The position numbers and the translations under genes are program-made. The notes beneath the pieces are model-generated. The model saw only the letters and a program-made list of their open reading frames with translations. It was not told the origin of the DNA and searched no databases. From Mesorhizobium sp. Pch-S (lineage in GTDB: Bacteria > Pseudomonadota > Alphaproteobacteria > Rhizobiales > Rhizobiaceae): DNA of 64,000 nt. The stretch's first letter is position 1, and each line of letters starts with the position of its first letter. Below, in pieces: positions 17,318 through 26,955 of this stretch. Location of the stretch: the NCBI RefSeq assembly GCF_004136315.1, contig NZ_CP029562.1, positions 3,681,501 to 3,745,500 on the forward strand. The letters are read 5' to 3'.

Positions 17318-18028
17318 CTAGCCTGTTGGTTTGGAAAAATTCCGATCATACGTATCGGAAATCAGCTTTTCAGCCGCCTTGGCAGCCTTGACCGGATCGC
17401 GTTGCTCGATGGCTTTCACGATGGCTTCGTGCATCCCGAGCGCATGGCTCATGCCGCCGAATTTGGCGAAGGTCTTCGGGACGCTGATGGTAAGCGCGGC
17501 GCGGATGACGGAACCAACAGGTCCAAGGAAGCGATTGTGTGCGGCCTGGATGATGCCGAGGTGGAAGGCAACGTCGGCTTCCATTGCAAGCCTTGGATTG
17601 GATTGATCCTGCGCCATTGTCGCGAGCGCCGTACGAAGCTGCTCGAGATCGGCCTTGGTGGCTCGTCTTGCCGCCAGCCTGGCGGCAAGAGGTTCAATCG
17701 CCGATCTGATCTCGAACAACTCTTCCGCGAGAGCCTGTTCATCCTGATCGCCGTGCCATGACATGACAATGGGATCAAGCATGTTCCAGAACTCCGGCGC
17801 ACGCACGCTCGTGCCGATGCGCTGCTTGGCTTCTATGAAACCTTTGCTGGTTAGGATGGTGAGCGCTTCGCGCAGCGTTGTGCGGCTGACCTGGAGTTGG
17901 TCGAGCAGGTCGGTTTCCTTCGGCAGCTTGTCACCCGGCCGCAACTCGCCGCGGAGAATGCTGCGGCCCATGCGAGCAGCGATCTGTGCCGGCAGACCTC
18001 GTCCTGAGGCAGGTACAGGTTCCATCAT
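17318..18028 (-). CDS. GntR family transcriptional regulator, FadR/FCD subfamily
   Basis: A 236-residue regulator. The winged helix includes LPKETDLLDQLQVSRTTL and the FCD domain contains the ELFEIRSAIEPLAARLA helix and DVAFHLGIIQAAHN region that hold the effector. It is the last gene of the third minus-strand unit, 41 bases after the DapA-like gene, so it is most likely the regulator of that unit. Two adjacent ATG codons (18028 and 18025) are possible starts. Confidence 0.92.
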   Translation of the reverse strand: MMEPVPASGRGLPAQIAARMGRSILRGELRPGDKLPKETDLLDQLQVSRTTLREALTILTSKGFIEAKQRIGTSVRAPEFWNMLDPIVMSWHGDQDEQALAEELFEIRSAIEPLAARLAARRATKADLEQLRTALATMAQDQSNPRLAMEADVAFHLGIIQAAHNRFLGPVGSVIRAALTISVPKTFAKFGGMSHALGMHEAIVKAIEQRDPVKAAKAAEKLISDTYDRNFSKPTG

Positions 18029-18069
18029 GTCGTTTGCCAGCGCATTCCAGGTCGCCCTCGTATTGTCCG

Positions 18070-18978
18070 CTATTCAGCAGTCAGCGGGCCGAGTTGTGCC
18101 GCGAAACGCTGCACCATCTCAAGCCCGATCTTGTCGGGACGAAGCGCCGGAGCGCGATCGTGGATCGGAATGCCTGCGCGGGCGCCGAAGAGGCGCTTGC
18201 CATAGCAGATCAGGTTTTCGATGCCCTGCATGACGAAAACGGCTGGCGGCAACATCGCACGATATTGCGCCTCCGCTCCGCCTTCGTCACCCGCGCTAAA
18301 AGCGGCGTAGGCGCGTACTGCGTAGTCGATGCAGTCCGGGGCCAGGATCATGCCTCTGCAACCGATACGGAAATTGTCGATCAACTCCAGCCCGCCGCGA
18401 CCGTTGAACACCGGCACTCGACGCTCGGTGCGCGAGATCAGGCCTGCTATGTCGACGACAGGGCCTTCACCCTTGACCAGCTGGATGTTGGGATGCTGGC
18501 TGACGAGATCGCGTATCTCGTCGGCGGTCAATCCGCGTCCGAAGAAGGCTGGAGCATTCTGGATGGCTACCGGCAAATCCGTTGCTTCCGCAACGCGCCC
18601 GAAGAAGCGGATGTATTCGGCCGCGCCATACGTGCCGGCCGACGGTGGCTGCAGGATGACCCAATCGGCACCGACACTTTCGGCATGGCGGATCTGGGCG
18701 ATCTGCTCGGCGACCGAAGCGCCAAAGATGGTGAAGGCGAGCGGCACCCTTGCACGCGTGTCCTCCGCGACCCAGTCCATCACCGTGCGGCGTTCCGCCT
18801 CCGTGAGTTTCGCCACTTCGGTGGCAAGTCCCAGAGCGGCCATGCCGTGGGCACCGCTGCCAAGGCAGAGCTCAACCTGCCTTCGCATGGCGGTGCGGTT
18901 CAGCCGCTCTTCGCCATCGAACAATGCGTAGACGATGGCATGGATGCCGTGAAAATTTTCGCTGCCGAACTTGCCCAT
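18070..18978 (-). CDS. DapA-like class I lyase (DHDPS/NAL superfamily), probably sugar-acid dehydratase or aldolase
   Basis: A 302-residue TIM-barrel protein. The Schiff-base lysine is present (K169 in QLVKGEG), but the DHDPS catalytic tyrosine of LYNVPSRT is replaced by Q140 in IQNAPAFFG and the TTGE motif is changed to LATE. True dihydrodipicolinate synthase activity is therefore unlikely. Relatives next to IlvD-type dehydratases act on 2-keto-3-deoxy sugar acids. The start at 18978 gives a typical N-terminus; upstream in-frame sequence is a shadow of the dehydratase gene, which ends nine bases before. Confidence 0.87.
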   Translation of the reverse strand: MGKFGSENFHGIHAIVYALFDGEERLNRTAMRRQVELCLGSGAHGMAALGLATEVAKLTEAERRTVMDWVAEDTRARVPLAFTIFGASVAEQIAQIRHAESVGADWVILQPPSAGTYGAAEYIRFFGRVAEATDLPVAIQNAPAFFGRGLTADEIRDLVSQHPNIQLVKGEGPVVDIAGLISRTERRVPVFNGRGGLELIDNFRIGCRGMILAPDCIDYAVRAYAAFSAGDEGGAEAQYRAMLPPAVFVMQGIENLICYGKRLFGARAGIPIHDRAPALRPDKIGLEMVQRFAAQLGPLTAE

Positions 18979-18986
18979 CTGCGCCC

Positions 18987-20698
18987 TTAATGGCTTTCGC
19001 GCGGAATGGCGTGACCACGGCAGCCGACTAGGAAATCCAGGTCGGCGCCACGATCCGCCTGCAGAACGTGTTCGACATAGAGGCCCTGATAGCCACCTGG
19101 CATGGCGGGTACGGGCGGCTCCCATCCCCTGCGCCGCCGCTCCAATTCCTCATCCGAAACGTCGAGGTGGAGCCTGCGGGCATCCACGTCGAGCTCGATG
19201 ACGTCACCATTGCGCACAAGAGCCAATGGCCCGCCGATGGCGGCCTCCGGCGTCGTGTGCAGCACGACCGTGCCAAAGGCGGTACCGGACATGCGCGCAT
19301 CCGAGATACGCACCATGTCGCGCACACCTTTCTTGAGAAGCTTCTGCGGCAGCGCCATGTTGCCTACCTCGGCCATGCCGGGATAACCTTTCGGACCGCA
19401 GTTCTTCAACACCATGATGCAGCTTTCATCGATGTCGAGCGTCGGCTCATCGATGGTGGCTTTGTAGTGGTCGATGTCTTCGAATACCACCGCGCGACCT
19501 CGGTGGCGCATCAGTTCGGGCGAAGCGGCAGAAGGTTTGATGATTGCGCCGTCCGGAGCCAGATTGCCTCGCAAGATCGCGATGCCGCCATTCTGCGTCA
19601 GTGCCTTCTGTCTCGGGCGGATCACCTCGGAATTGTAGTTGACGGCTTCGGCAAGCTCGTCACGCAGGGTTCTGCCGGTTACCGTCAAAATGTCGAGATG
19701 AAGGAGATCGCTGATCTCCTTCATGACGGCGGGTATGCCGCCGGCGTAGCAGAAATCCTCCATCAGGAAGCGCCCGGAAGGCATCAGATCGAGGATGGTC
19801 GGGACGTCGCGTCCGAGCCGATCCCAATCATCGAGCGTCAGGTCCACGCCGACACGTCCGGCGATTGCCAGAAGATGGACGACCGCATTGGTTGAGCCGC
19901 CGATGGCGCCGTTGACGCGGATCGCATTCTCAAACGCCTTCTTCGTGAGGACATGCGACAGCTGCAAATTCTCCTCGACCATCTCGACGATGCGACGGCC
20001 ACTCATCCGCGCCAGCCGCGCACGATGGGCATCCACAGCCGGGTAGGCGGCATTGCCAGGCAAGGCTATGCCGAGCGCTTCAACCATCGAGGCCATGGTC
20101 GAGGCCGTGCCCATGGTCATGCAATGACCGGCGGAGCGCGACATCGCACTTTCAGCCTGCGCAAACTCACGCTCGCTCATGATGCCGGCGCGAACATCTT
20201 CGGAAAACTTCCAGACATCGGTTCCCGAGCCGATCTCGCGGCCGTGGAAGCGTCCGTTGAGCATTGGCCACCCGAGACGACGATGGAGGGCAGGTCGCAT
20301 GAGGCCGCGCCCATGACCAGGGCGGGCGTGGTCTTGTCGCAGCCAGCCATCAGCACAACCCCGTCCATGGGGTTGCCACGAATTGCTTCTTCGACATCCA
20401 TGGAAGCGAGATTGCGAAAGAGCATGGCAGTTGGACGAAGATTGGATTCCCCGCAGGAGAATACGGGAAACTCCAAAGGCAATCCGCCCGCCTCGAGCAC
20501 ACCGGCTTTTATGTGTTCGACCAGCCCGCGGAAATGCGCATTGCAGGGGGTGAACTCGGAAAAAGTATTGCAGATGCCGATCACGGGGCGCCCGTCGAAC
20601 ACATCATCGGGCAGGCCGTTGTTCTTCATCCAGCTGCGATGGATGAAGGCGTCCTTGCCAAATCCGCCGAACCAATGCTGCGAGCGCAGTTTTCTCAT
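18987..20698 (-). pseudogene. IlvD/Edd family sugar-acid dehydratase, broken by a one-base frameshift
   Basis: Two overlapping frames together give one full-length IlvD/Edd protein of about 570 residues. The N-terminal part (from ATG 20698, about 144 residues) has iron-sulfur cysteines C43 (GICNTFSE) and C120 (AGCDKTTP) and stops making sense at VVSGG; the continuation (PMLNGRFHGREIGSGTDVW) is in another frame and has the third cysteine in HCMTMGTAST. Restoring one C in the gene, opposite the GG at 20266-20267, would join them. It may be a real pseudogene or a sequencing error, since the rest is intact. Likely role: dehydration of an aldonate to a 2-keto-3-deoxy acid. Confidence 0.88.
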
Positions 20699-20735
20699 CT
20701 TAAGAACTCCAATCTTACCTGCATGCGACCGGAGC

Positions 20736-21560
20736 TCACTTGACGGCGCCCATGGTCAGGCCACGGATGAGCTGCTTCTGGAAGACCAGGACGAACAGCA
20801 GCACAGGCACCAGCAACACGATGGAAGCGGCGGACAGTTCACCCCAACGCACCTGCTGGTAGCCGACAAACGCATAGAGACCGAGGGGAACGGTCCGCAC
20901 ATCGTTTCCACCGAGGACCAGTGCAAAAAGGAACTCGTTCCAGGAAAACAGGAATGCCAGGATCGCCACGGCAGCAATCCCCGGCAGAACGACAGGAAGG
21001 CATATATGGGCGAAGGCCTGGAAATATGTTGCGCCGTCGATGGCAGCGGCCTCCTCCAGTTCACCGGGGAGGTCTTCGAAGAAGCCTTTCATCAGCCAGA
21101 CGACGATGGACAGGTTGATTGCCACGTGGGCGACGATGAGGCCGGCATGAGTGCCGATGAGGCCCAGTTTCACATACATCACGAAGAACGGGATCAGCAC
21201 GGCGACCGGCGGCGTCATGCGGGTGGTCAGGATCCAGAAGCCATAGTCGGCATTGGCGCGAAAGCGGTACCGCGCCAGCACGTAAGCGGCCGGAAGGCCG
21301 ATCAGCAAGGCCAGCGCCGTCGAGGCGAGGGCCACGATTGCGCTGTTGGCGAAGTAGGTCCAGATCGCCGGATCGGAAAGAACCTTGAGGTAGTTGTCGA
21401 AGATCGGCGCGAACAGGAATTTCGGCCTGCGTGCCATGGCGTCGACTTCTGTCTTCAGGGACATCATCGCCAGCCAGTAGATCGGAAACAGGCACCAGAG
21501 GGCAAAAGCCCACAATGCCAGGCGGCGCGCCAGGGATGTCGAATTTCGCAGCGCTCTCAC
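20736..21560 (-). CDS. Sugar ABC transporter permease, MalG/UgpE type
   Basis: A 274-residue inner-membrane protein with six predicted transmembrane segments and the permease EAA loop, EELEEAAAIDGATYFQAFAHICLP (recognisable from ELEEAAAIDGA). The GTG start at 21560 overlaps the TGA of the upstream permease gene (GTGA), which fixes the start. Longer upstream reading in this frame is a shadow of the other permease gene. It acts with the MalF-type permease, the family-1 binding protein and the divergently encoded MalK-type ATPase. Confidence 0.93.
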   Translation of the reverse strand: MRALRNSTSLARRLALWAFALWCLFPIYWLAMMSLKTEVDAMARRPKFLFAPIFDNYLKVLSDPAIWTYFANSAIVALASTALALLIGLPAAYVLARYRFRANADYGFWILTTRMTPPVAVLIPFFVMYVKLGLIGTHAGLIVAHVAINLSIVVWLMKGFFEDLPGELEEAAAIDGATYFQAFAHICLPVVLPGIAAVAILAFLFSWNEFLFALVLGGNDVRTVPLGLYAFVGYQQVRWGELSAASIVLLVPVLLFVLVFQKQLIRGLTMGAVK

Positions 21561-22435
21561 AGTACCGCCCTCGGCACGAAGAGGCGCATGCGACGAAGGA
21601 AGAGCTGTGCGGCGACGATGGTGATGACCAGCATGACGATCGCGATGGCAGCTGCGTAACCCATCGAGAGAAATTCGACGCCCTGCTTGTAGGCCAGCAG
21701 GTTGAGCGTTCTGGTCGCAATGCCCGGCCCTCCACCCGTCAGCACGAAGATGATGTCGAAGGTCTTGAACGCGTCGATGGCACGAAAGACGATGGCGACA
21801 CCCAAATAGGGGACAAGCGCTGGCAGCGTATGATGGAAGAACACCTGAAGCTCGGTCGCGCCATCCATCCTCGCCGCCTGCAGTGGCTCTTCGTCCATTG
21901 CCGCCAGCCCACCTGCCGCGATCAGAAGGATGAAGGGCGCCCACTGCCAGGTGTCGACGATCAGCAGCGACGTCATGGCCATTGCCGGGGTGCCGAGCCA
22001 GTCCTGAGGTGGCAGACCGGCGAGCTTCAACAGGTGGTTGAAAACACCCAGCGAGGGGTTGAACATCATGCGGAAGGTGAAGACGGCTGCGACAGGCGTG
22101 ATTGCCATCGGGAGGAGATAGATCGCCCGCAGGAGCGGGACGGCTCGCGTTTCATGGTGCAGGATTGCGGCGATCGCCACACCGAGCGCGAGCTGGATTG
22201 CGACCGCAAGGATGGTGAACAACGCCGTTGCGCGCAGCGCAGCCCAGAATTCTTCCGCCTGCAGGAGTTTGACGTAGTTCTGCAGCCCCGTGAACGCCAG
22301 AGTGTCCGGCGTCACCAGAGAATAGTTGCTGAGGCTCATTGCGACGGACGCAATGAAGGGAAAGATGGTGAGGCCGAACAACAGCACTGTCGCCGGCGCC
22401 AGCATGAGAACGATGAAACGCGTTCGCGTATTCAT
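21557..22435 (-). CDS. Sugar ABC transporter permease, MalF/UgpA type
   Basis: A 292-residue inner-membrane protein of the carbohydrate-uptake-1 family, with six hydrophobic segments. The EAA-like loop appears as EEPLQAARMDGATELQVFFHHTLPAL. It lies 83 bases after the binding-protein gene and overlaps the next permease by four bases. Substrate unknown. Confidence 0.93.
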   Translation of the reverse strand: MNTRTRFIVLMLAPATVLLFGLTIFPFIASVAMSLSNYSLVTPDTLAFTGLQNYVKLLQAEEFWAALRATALFTILAVAIQLALGVAIAAILHHETRAVPLLRAIYLLPMAITPVAAVFTFRMMFNPSLGVFNHLLKLAGLPPQDWLGTPAMAMTSLLIVDTWQWAPFILLIAAGGLAAMDEEPLQAARMDGATELQVFFHHTLPALVPYLGVAIVFRAIDAFKTFDIIFVLTGGGPGIATRTLNLLAYKQGVEFLSMGYAAAIAIVMLVITIVAAQLFLRRMRLFVPRAVL

Positions 22436-22518
22436 TTCCAGATCACGCCTTCATTCTAATGGTCGCGCCCATTGCGGCGCGACCCTTCTCTGTCGATTTC
22501 TCGTGCAAGCGACCGACC

Positions 22519-23916
22519 TCACATCCCGAGAGCCTGGCGAACCTTGCCATCGGCATCGCCAAAAGCGCTGGCCGCGTCCTTGCTGCCGGTTACGACCTCG
22601 TTCACCGCGATACCAATCGCATCGAGGATTTCAGGGGCCTTCGGGTGGAACCAGGCAGCCTTGAACAGATCGCCGTCGGCAGCCTGCAGGTTCTTCAGCG
22701 CGGCGTCCGCGGCTTGAGCGCCGAAGCGATCACGAAAGGCGGATGTCTGCCAGGCAGAGCTGCGGGGCGTCGCCAAACCAGCAGCGGCGGCCAAGGTCGA
22801 GGTGGGTTTGGATGTCGCCCACATCAGGAAAAGCCACGCCGCATCCTTGTTCACGGACTTTGCGTTTATGCCAGCCATCCAGTGCCACATATTGGGTTTG
22901 GCCGACTTGCCCGCAGGTGCCGGCAGGACACCGAACAGCGTGTTTCCGGCAACCGTGCTTTTCGCCTTGTCTTCGATATCGGTTGCGAAGTTCGAAGAAT
23001 CGCAGCCGATCGCCACCGCCCCTTGCATGAAGTCGTTCAGGCATTCCATCCAGTGATAGCTGGCGATTCCGACTGGTCCTGCCTCACGAAGCAGCTTGCC
23101 ATACATCTCGAGCCCGGCGATGGATTCCGGCATTGCAAGGCCGGATTTGCCGTCCCTGGTCACATAGGCGCCGCCATAGGAGAAAACGAAGCCGGCCAGC
23201 GTCCAGGGGGCAGCGTCGCCTGTGGGCTTTGCCCGCATGGCTATGCCGCCTACCTCGTCGCTCTTCAACGCAACGGCGAGCTTGAGCAGTTCGTCCATCG
23301 ATGTCGGAGCGGAGAGGCCCTTCGAGTCCAGCATGGATCTGTTCATGAACAAGGTCTGCGCCTCGGCAGTGATGGCGAGCCCATAGGATGCGCCGTCGCT
23401 CCATTTTTCGAAGCTGCGGGCGGATGAGAAGATGTCAGGCTCGTCGTACCAGGCCGCGTCGAACAGGGATGCTTTGCTTCGGAACGCGTCGAGCGGCTGC
23501 AACCATTTGGCCGAAATTGCCTGGCCAAGCGCCCAGATCATGAAGACATCCGGCGTGGCGCTGCCACTGCCCAGTTTCACGGGCATGGAAGCGGAGAATT
23601 CCGTTTCGGATTGCTTCTCGACCTTTACTTCAATGCCGGTCAATTGCGTGAAAAGAGGGATAAGCGGCACGACCGCGTTCATCCAGGGGTGTTCCAGGCC
23701 GCCCAGAACGATCGTCTGTCCCTTGTGTTTCTGCCAGTCGACTTTTGCGTCTGCATAGAGCTTGAGCAATTCGGCACTGTTTTCCTGTGCGTGCACCGGA
23801 AGCCCGGAGCGGAGCATGATTGTGCTGCCCGCAGCCAGTATCGAGGTCGCGCGCAGGAACGAACGACGGTCGATCGCAAGGTGCAGTCCTCCCGTCGGTG
23901 TTTTTATGTTGTCCAT
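22519..23916 (-). CDS. Extracellular solute-binding protein family 1 (carbohydrate)
   Basis: A 465-residue binding protein. The ATG at 23916 is preceded by GGGAGGATGTG. The N-terminus carries a twin-arginine signal, RRSFLRA at about residues 15-21, followed by a hydrophobic stretch ending at VHA near residue 42, so export by Tat is likely. The mature part has the SBP_bac_1 fold typical of CUT1 transporters for oligosaccharides, polyols or glycerol-phosphate. It is the first gene of the third minus-strand unit. Confidence 0.9.
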   Translation of the reverse strand: MDNIKTPTGGLHLAIDRRSFLRATSILAAGSTIMLRSGLPVHAQENSAELLKLYADAKVDWQKHKGQTIVLGGLEHPWMNAVVPLIPLFTQLTGIEVKVEKQSETEFSASMPVKLGSGSATPDVFMIWALGQAISAKWLQPLDAFRSKASLFDAAWYDEPDIFSSARSFEKWSDGASYGLAITAEAQTLFMNRSMLDSKGLSAPTSMDELLKLAVALKSDEVGGIAMRAKPTGDAAPWTLAGFVFSYGGAYVTRDGKSGLAMPESIAGLEMYGKLLREAGPVGIASYHWMECLNDFMQGAVAIGCDSSNFATDIEDKAKSTVAGNTLFGVLPAPAGKSAKPNMWHWMAGINAKSVNKDAAWLFLMWATSKPTSTLAAAAGLATPRSSAWQTSAFRDRFGAQAADAALKNLQAADGDLFKAAWFHPKAPEILDAIGIAVNEVVTGSKDAASAFGDADGKVRQALGM

Positions 23917-24025
23917 CACATCCTCCCAACGAACCGGCCATGCCGGGCAACGAGTGCAACTCGCTACTTGAATACTCATATTATCGGAGTTATTGGTGGT
24001 CAAGGCGAAATGAGGGAGAGGACAT

Positions 24026-25087
24026 TTGGTCGACGTCGAACTGTCCAATGTGGGAAAGAGCTGGGGCGCGGTGCAGGTCATCCGCAATCTCGATCTTCAT
24101 GTGAGAGATGAGGAATTCCTGGTGTTGCTTGGTCCTTCCGGCTGCGGGAAGACCACCACGATGCGCATGATTGCAGGCCTTGAGGATGCGACGTCCGGCG
24201 ATATACGCATCGGCGGCCAGTCGGTCGTGGGCAAGTTGGCGCGTGAGCGCGACATTGCCATGGTGTTCCAGAATTACGGGCTCTATCCACACATGAGCGT
24301 GGCCGACAACATCGGCTATCCGTTGCGGCTGCGCAAAGTTCCGGGCGATGCGAGGCACGAGCGCGTCAGGTCGGCCGCCCGCAGGGTCCATCTGGAAGAA
24401 CTGCTGGACCGCAAGCCTCGCGCTCTGTCGGGTGGGCAACGCCAGCGTGTCGCGCTGGCCCGGGCGATCGTGCGCACCCCACGCCTGTTCATGCTTGATG
24501 AGCCCCTGTCCAATCTCGACGCGAAGCTGCGTGTTTCGATGCGCGCGGAGCTCAAGCATCTGCATCACGAAATGAAGACGACCACGATCTATGTCACGCA
24601 TGACCAGATCGAGGCCATGACGCTGGCAACGCGCGTTGCCGTCATGCATGGCGGTCGCATCGTTCAGCTCGACACGCCGGAAAACATCTACAACGATCCT
24701 TCCGAACTGTTCGTCGCCGCATTCATCGGCTCGCCACCGATGAATCTGTTGCGCGGGACGATGTCAGGCGGGATCTTCCGTGGTGTCGGATTTGAAGTGG
24801 CAGGACTCCCGGCATCGATCGGTGGCAATGTCACGATGGGAATCCGCCCCGACGATGTCGCCCTCGTGGCGTATCCGGAGAGCGCCGACATGGTCTCCTC
24901 GGTCTTTGCAACGGAGTTCGTCGGCCAAAACATCCTGGTTTCGATCAAGGCCGGTGACGACCTCTTCTGCGCAGTGGCAGACGCAGGCCGGAAGGTGAGC
25001 ATCGGCGAGACCGTTTTTCTTAAACTCAACCGCAGCCGCCTCTTTTTCTTCGACACGGCAACTGAAAAGCGGCTGCGTCCGGCCTGA
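24026..25087 (+). CDS. Sugar ABC transporter ATP-binding protein, MalK/UgpC type
   Basis: A 353-residue ATPase with Walker A GPSGCGKTT at residues 36-44, signature LSGGQRQRVALARA, Walker B LFMLDEPLSNLD, a switch histidine in IYVTHDQIEA, and a C-terminal TOBE-like regulatory domain. The start appears to be TTG at 24026, with GAGGGAGAGG upstream. It is divergent from its likely partner permeases and binding protein, and 9 bases before a GMC oxidoreductase gene. Confidence 0.94.
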   Translation: MVDVELSNVGKSWGAVQVIRNLDLHVRDEEFLVLLGPSGCGKTTTMRMIAGLEDATSGDIRIGGQSVVGKLARERDIAMVFQNYGLYPHMSVADNIGYPLRLRKVPGDARHERVRSAARRVHLEELLDRKPRALSGGQRQRVALARAIVRTPRLFMLDEPLSNLDAKLRVSMRAELKHLHHEMKTTTIYVTHDQIEAMTLATRVAVMHGGRIVQLDTPENIYNDPSELFVAAFIGSPPMNLLRGTMSGGIFRGVGFEVAGLPASIGGNVTMGIRPDDVALVAYPESADMVSSVFATEFVGQNILVSIKAGDDLFCAVADAGRKVSIGETVFLKLNRSRLFFFDTATEKRLRPA

Positions 25088-25096
25088 GCCCAACCC

Positions 25097-26710
25097 ATGA
25101 AGCGCTATGACTATATCATCGTCGGGGGTGGTAGCTCTGGTTGCGTGGCAGCCTGGCGCCTGGTCGAAGAGTTCGGCGCCAGCGTCCTCCTCCTCGAGGC
25201 GGGCGGGCGACGCATGAGCCCGATCATGCACATGCCTGCCGGATACATGAAGTATCTGGGGCGCGACACCTATCTCGATATGCACCACATGATGCCGCAG
25301 CCGCAACTGGATGGACGAAGCACCATTGTGCCACAGGCGAGGGTGCTGGGGGGTGGTTCCTCGGTCAATGCCATGGTCTACATGCGTGGGCAGGCCGCCG
25401 ACTATGACAGCTGGGCCGCCATGATGGGCACCGGTCACGACTGGTCGTGGGCCGACATGCTTGCGCACTTCAGGGCCTTGGAGAACAACGACCATCTTGG
25501 CGCTCCCGCTCACGGCAATGCCGGTCCGCTCAACGTGTCGGCGCCCTTCCATCGCTGTGCGATGACCGACGCCTTCGTGGCAGCTGTTCAGAATGCCGGA
25601 GAGATATTCACTCCTGATTTCAATGGTGGAAGGCCGCGCGGTGTCGGCTACATGCAATCGACGATCGGGCCGGATCGTCGTCGCTGCAGCGCTGTCGATG
25701 CATTCCTGTCACGGGTGTGGAGCAACCCAGGGCTGGAACTGCGTACACAAATCAAGGTGGACAGGGTCCTGGTCGAGGCCGGCCAAGCCAAGGGCGTCGA
25801 GTTTCGCCACAACGGGCACGTCGAACGTGTTCATGCCGATTGCGGTGTCATCCTTGCCGCCGGCACCTACATCACGCCAAAGCTGCTGATGCTTTCGGGG
25901 ATTGGTGCCGCCGACCAGCTGCGGTCGCAGGATATTGCGCCGATTTGCGATCTGCCTGGTGTCGGGCTCAATCTGCAAGATCATTGCGAGGTGCCGGTCA
26001 TCTTCAGGAGCAACGGCAGCTATGGCTATTTTGGCGAAGATCGTGGCTGGCGCATGATCCGCAACGGGCTGCAATACCTGCTGTTCGGGTCCGGTCCGGT
26101 TACGTCGATCGGCGTCGAGGCCTGCGCTTTCGTCAATCCCGACGATGCCGAAGCCGATGCAACGATCAAGATCTATTGCGTTCCAACCGTCTATGTGGAT
26201 CGTGACATTTCCGACGTCGAGCCTTGCGATGGCCTGACGATGACCTGCTGCCTGCTGCGGCCACGCTCGCGTGGCAAGGTCATGCTGCGTTCGAACAAGC
26301 CAGATGACATGCCGTTCATCGATGGCGGTTTCCTGCGCGACCCGCATGACATGGAAACGATCATCAAGGGGCTGAAGCTGGCGCGTTCCTTTGCACGTCA
26401 CTCGCCGCTCGCCGGCCTGCTCGAAGACGAGATCGTTCCAGGTGATATGGTCACTGACGACGAGCTTCTGCGGGGCCACGCCAAACGGATGGTCAAGACG
26501 AACTATCATCCGGTCGGCACCTGTCGGATGGGCCCTGACAGCGATCCGTTCACCGTCGTCGATCCGCTCTCCATGTCGGTGCACGGACTGGAGAGACTGT
26601 ATGTGATCGACTGTTCGGTGATGCCCACGATCGTCAGCGCCAACACCAACGCGCCGGCCATGGCGATTGCTCACAAGGCCGCAGGCCTGATCCACAATGC
26701 GCAGCGCTAA
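25097..26710 (+). CDS. GMC-family FAD oxidoreductase (choline dehydrogenase-like)
   Basis: A 537-residue flavoprotein. FAD binding is indicated by GGGSSG at residues 10-15 and the GMC signature region GGGSSVNAMVYMRGQ near residue 90. The catalytic histidine lies in NYHPVGTCRMG near residue 470, and the second catalytic position, Asn, in SANTNAPAMAIA near residue 514. The family oxidises primary or secondary alcohols such as choline or sugars. Encoded in one operon with the MalK-type ATPase, it likely takes part in catabolism of the imported compound. Confidence 0.9.
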   Translation: MKRYDYIIVGGGSSGCVAAWRLVEEFGASVLLLEAGGRRMSPIMHMPAGYMKYLGRDTYLDMHHMMPQPQLDGRSTIVPQARVLGGGSSVNAMVYMRGQAADYDSWAAMMGTGHDWSWADMLAHFRALENNDHLGAPAHGNAGPLNVSAPFHRCAMTDAFVAAVQNAGEIFTPDFNGGRPRGVGYMQSTIGPDRRRCSAVDAFLSRVWSNPGLELRTQIKVDRVLVEAGQAKGVEFRHNGHVERVHADCGVILAAGTYITPKLLMLSGIGAADQLRSQDIAPICDLPGVGLNLQDHCEVPVIFRSNGSYGYFGEDRGWRMIRNGLQYLLFGSGPVTSIGVEACAFVNPDDAEADATIKIYCVPTVYVDRDISDVEPCDGLTMTCCLLRPRSRGKVMLRSNKPDDMPFIDGGFLRDPHDMETIIKGLKLARSFARHSPLAGLLEDEIVPGDMVTDDELLRGHAKRMVKTNYHPVGTCRMGPDSDPFTVVDPLSMSVHGLERLYVIDCSVMPTIVSANTNAPAMAIAHKAAGLIHNAQR

Positions 26711-26955
26711 GCTGATGGGACGCATGCAAAACACGGTACCAACCGTACGCCTCTAGATGGAACCGGCGCAGGGGACGCTCACTTTCGACGCGTTGTTCTA
26801 TAGCGACCCGTGTGAGGTCGATATCTGGGAGCCGCTGAAGCCAACGCTGGGTGTCGAGGTTCGGTTTCATTATGTAGCAGGGCTTCCGCCACGGTACGAG
26901 GCTGTTACGCTGGAAGCCCGACAAGACCCCGTGAATGTTGGTTCGAGCAGATCGC

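Noticed and set aside
18070..18978. Calling the lyase gene dapA
   Set aside because: The catalytic tyrosine and TTGE motif are missing.
19953..21659. A 568-codon plus-strand open frame over the dehydratase and permease genes
   Set aside because: Antisense shadow; low-complexity, charged, no motifs.
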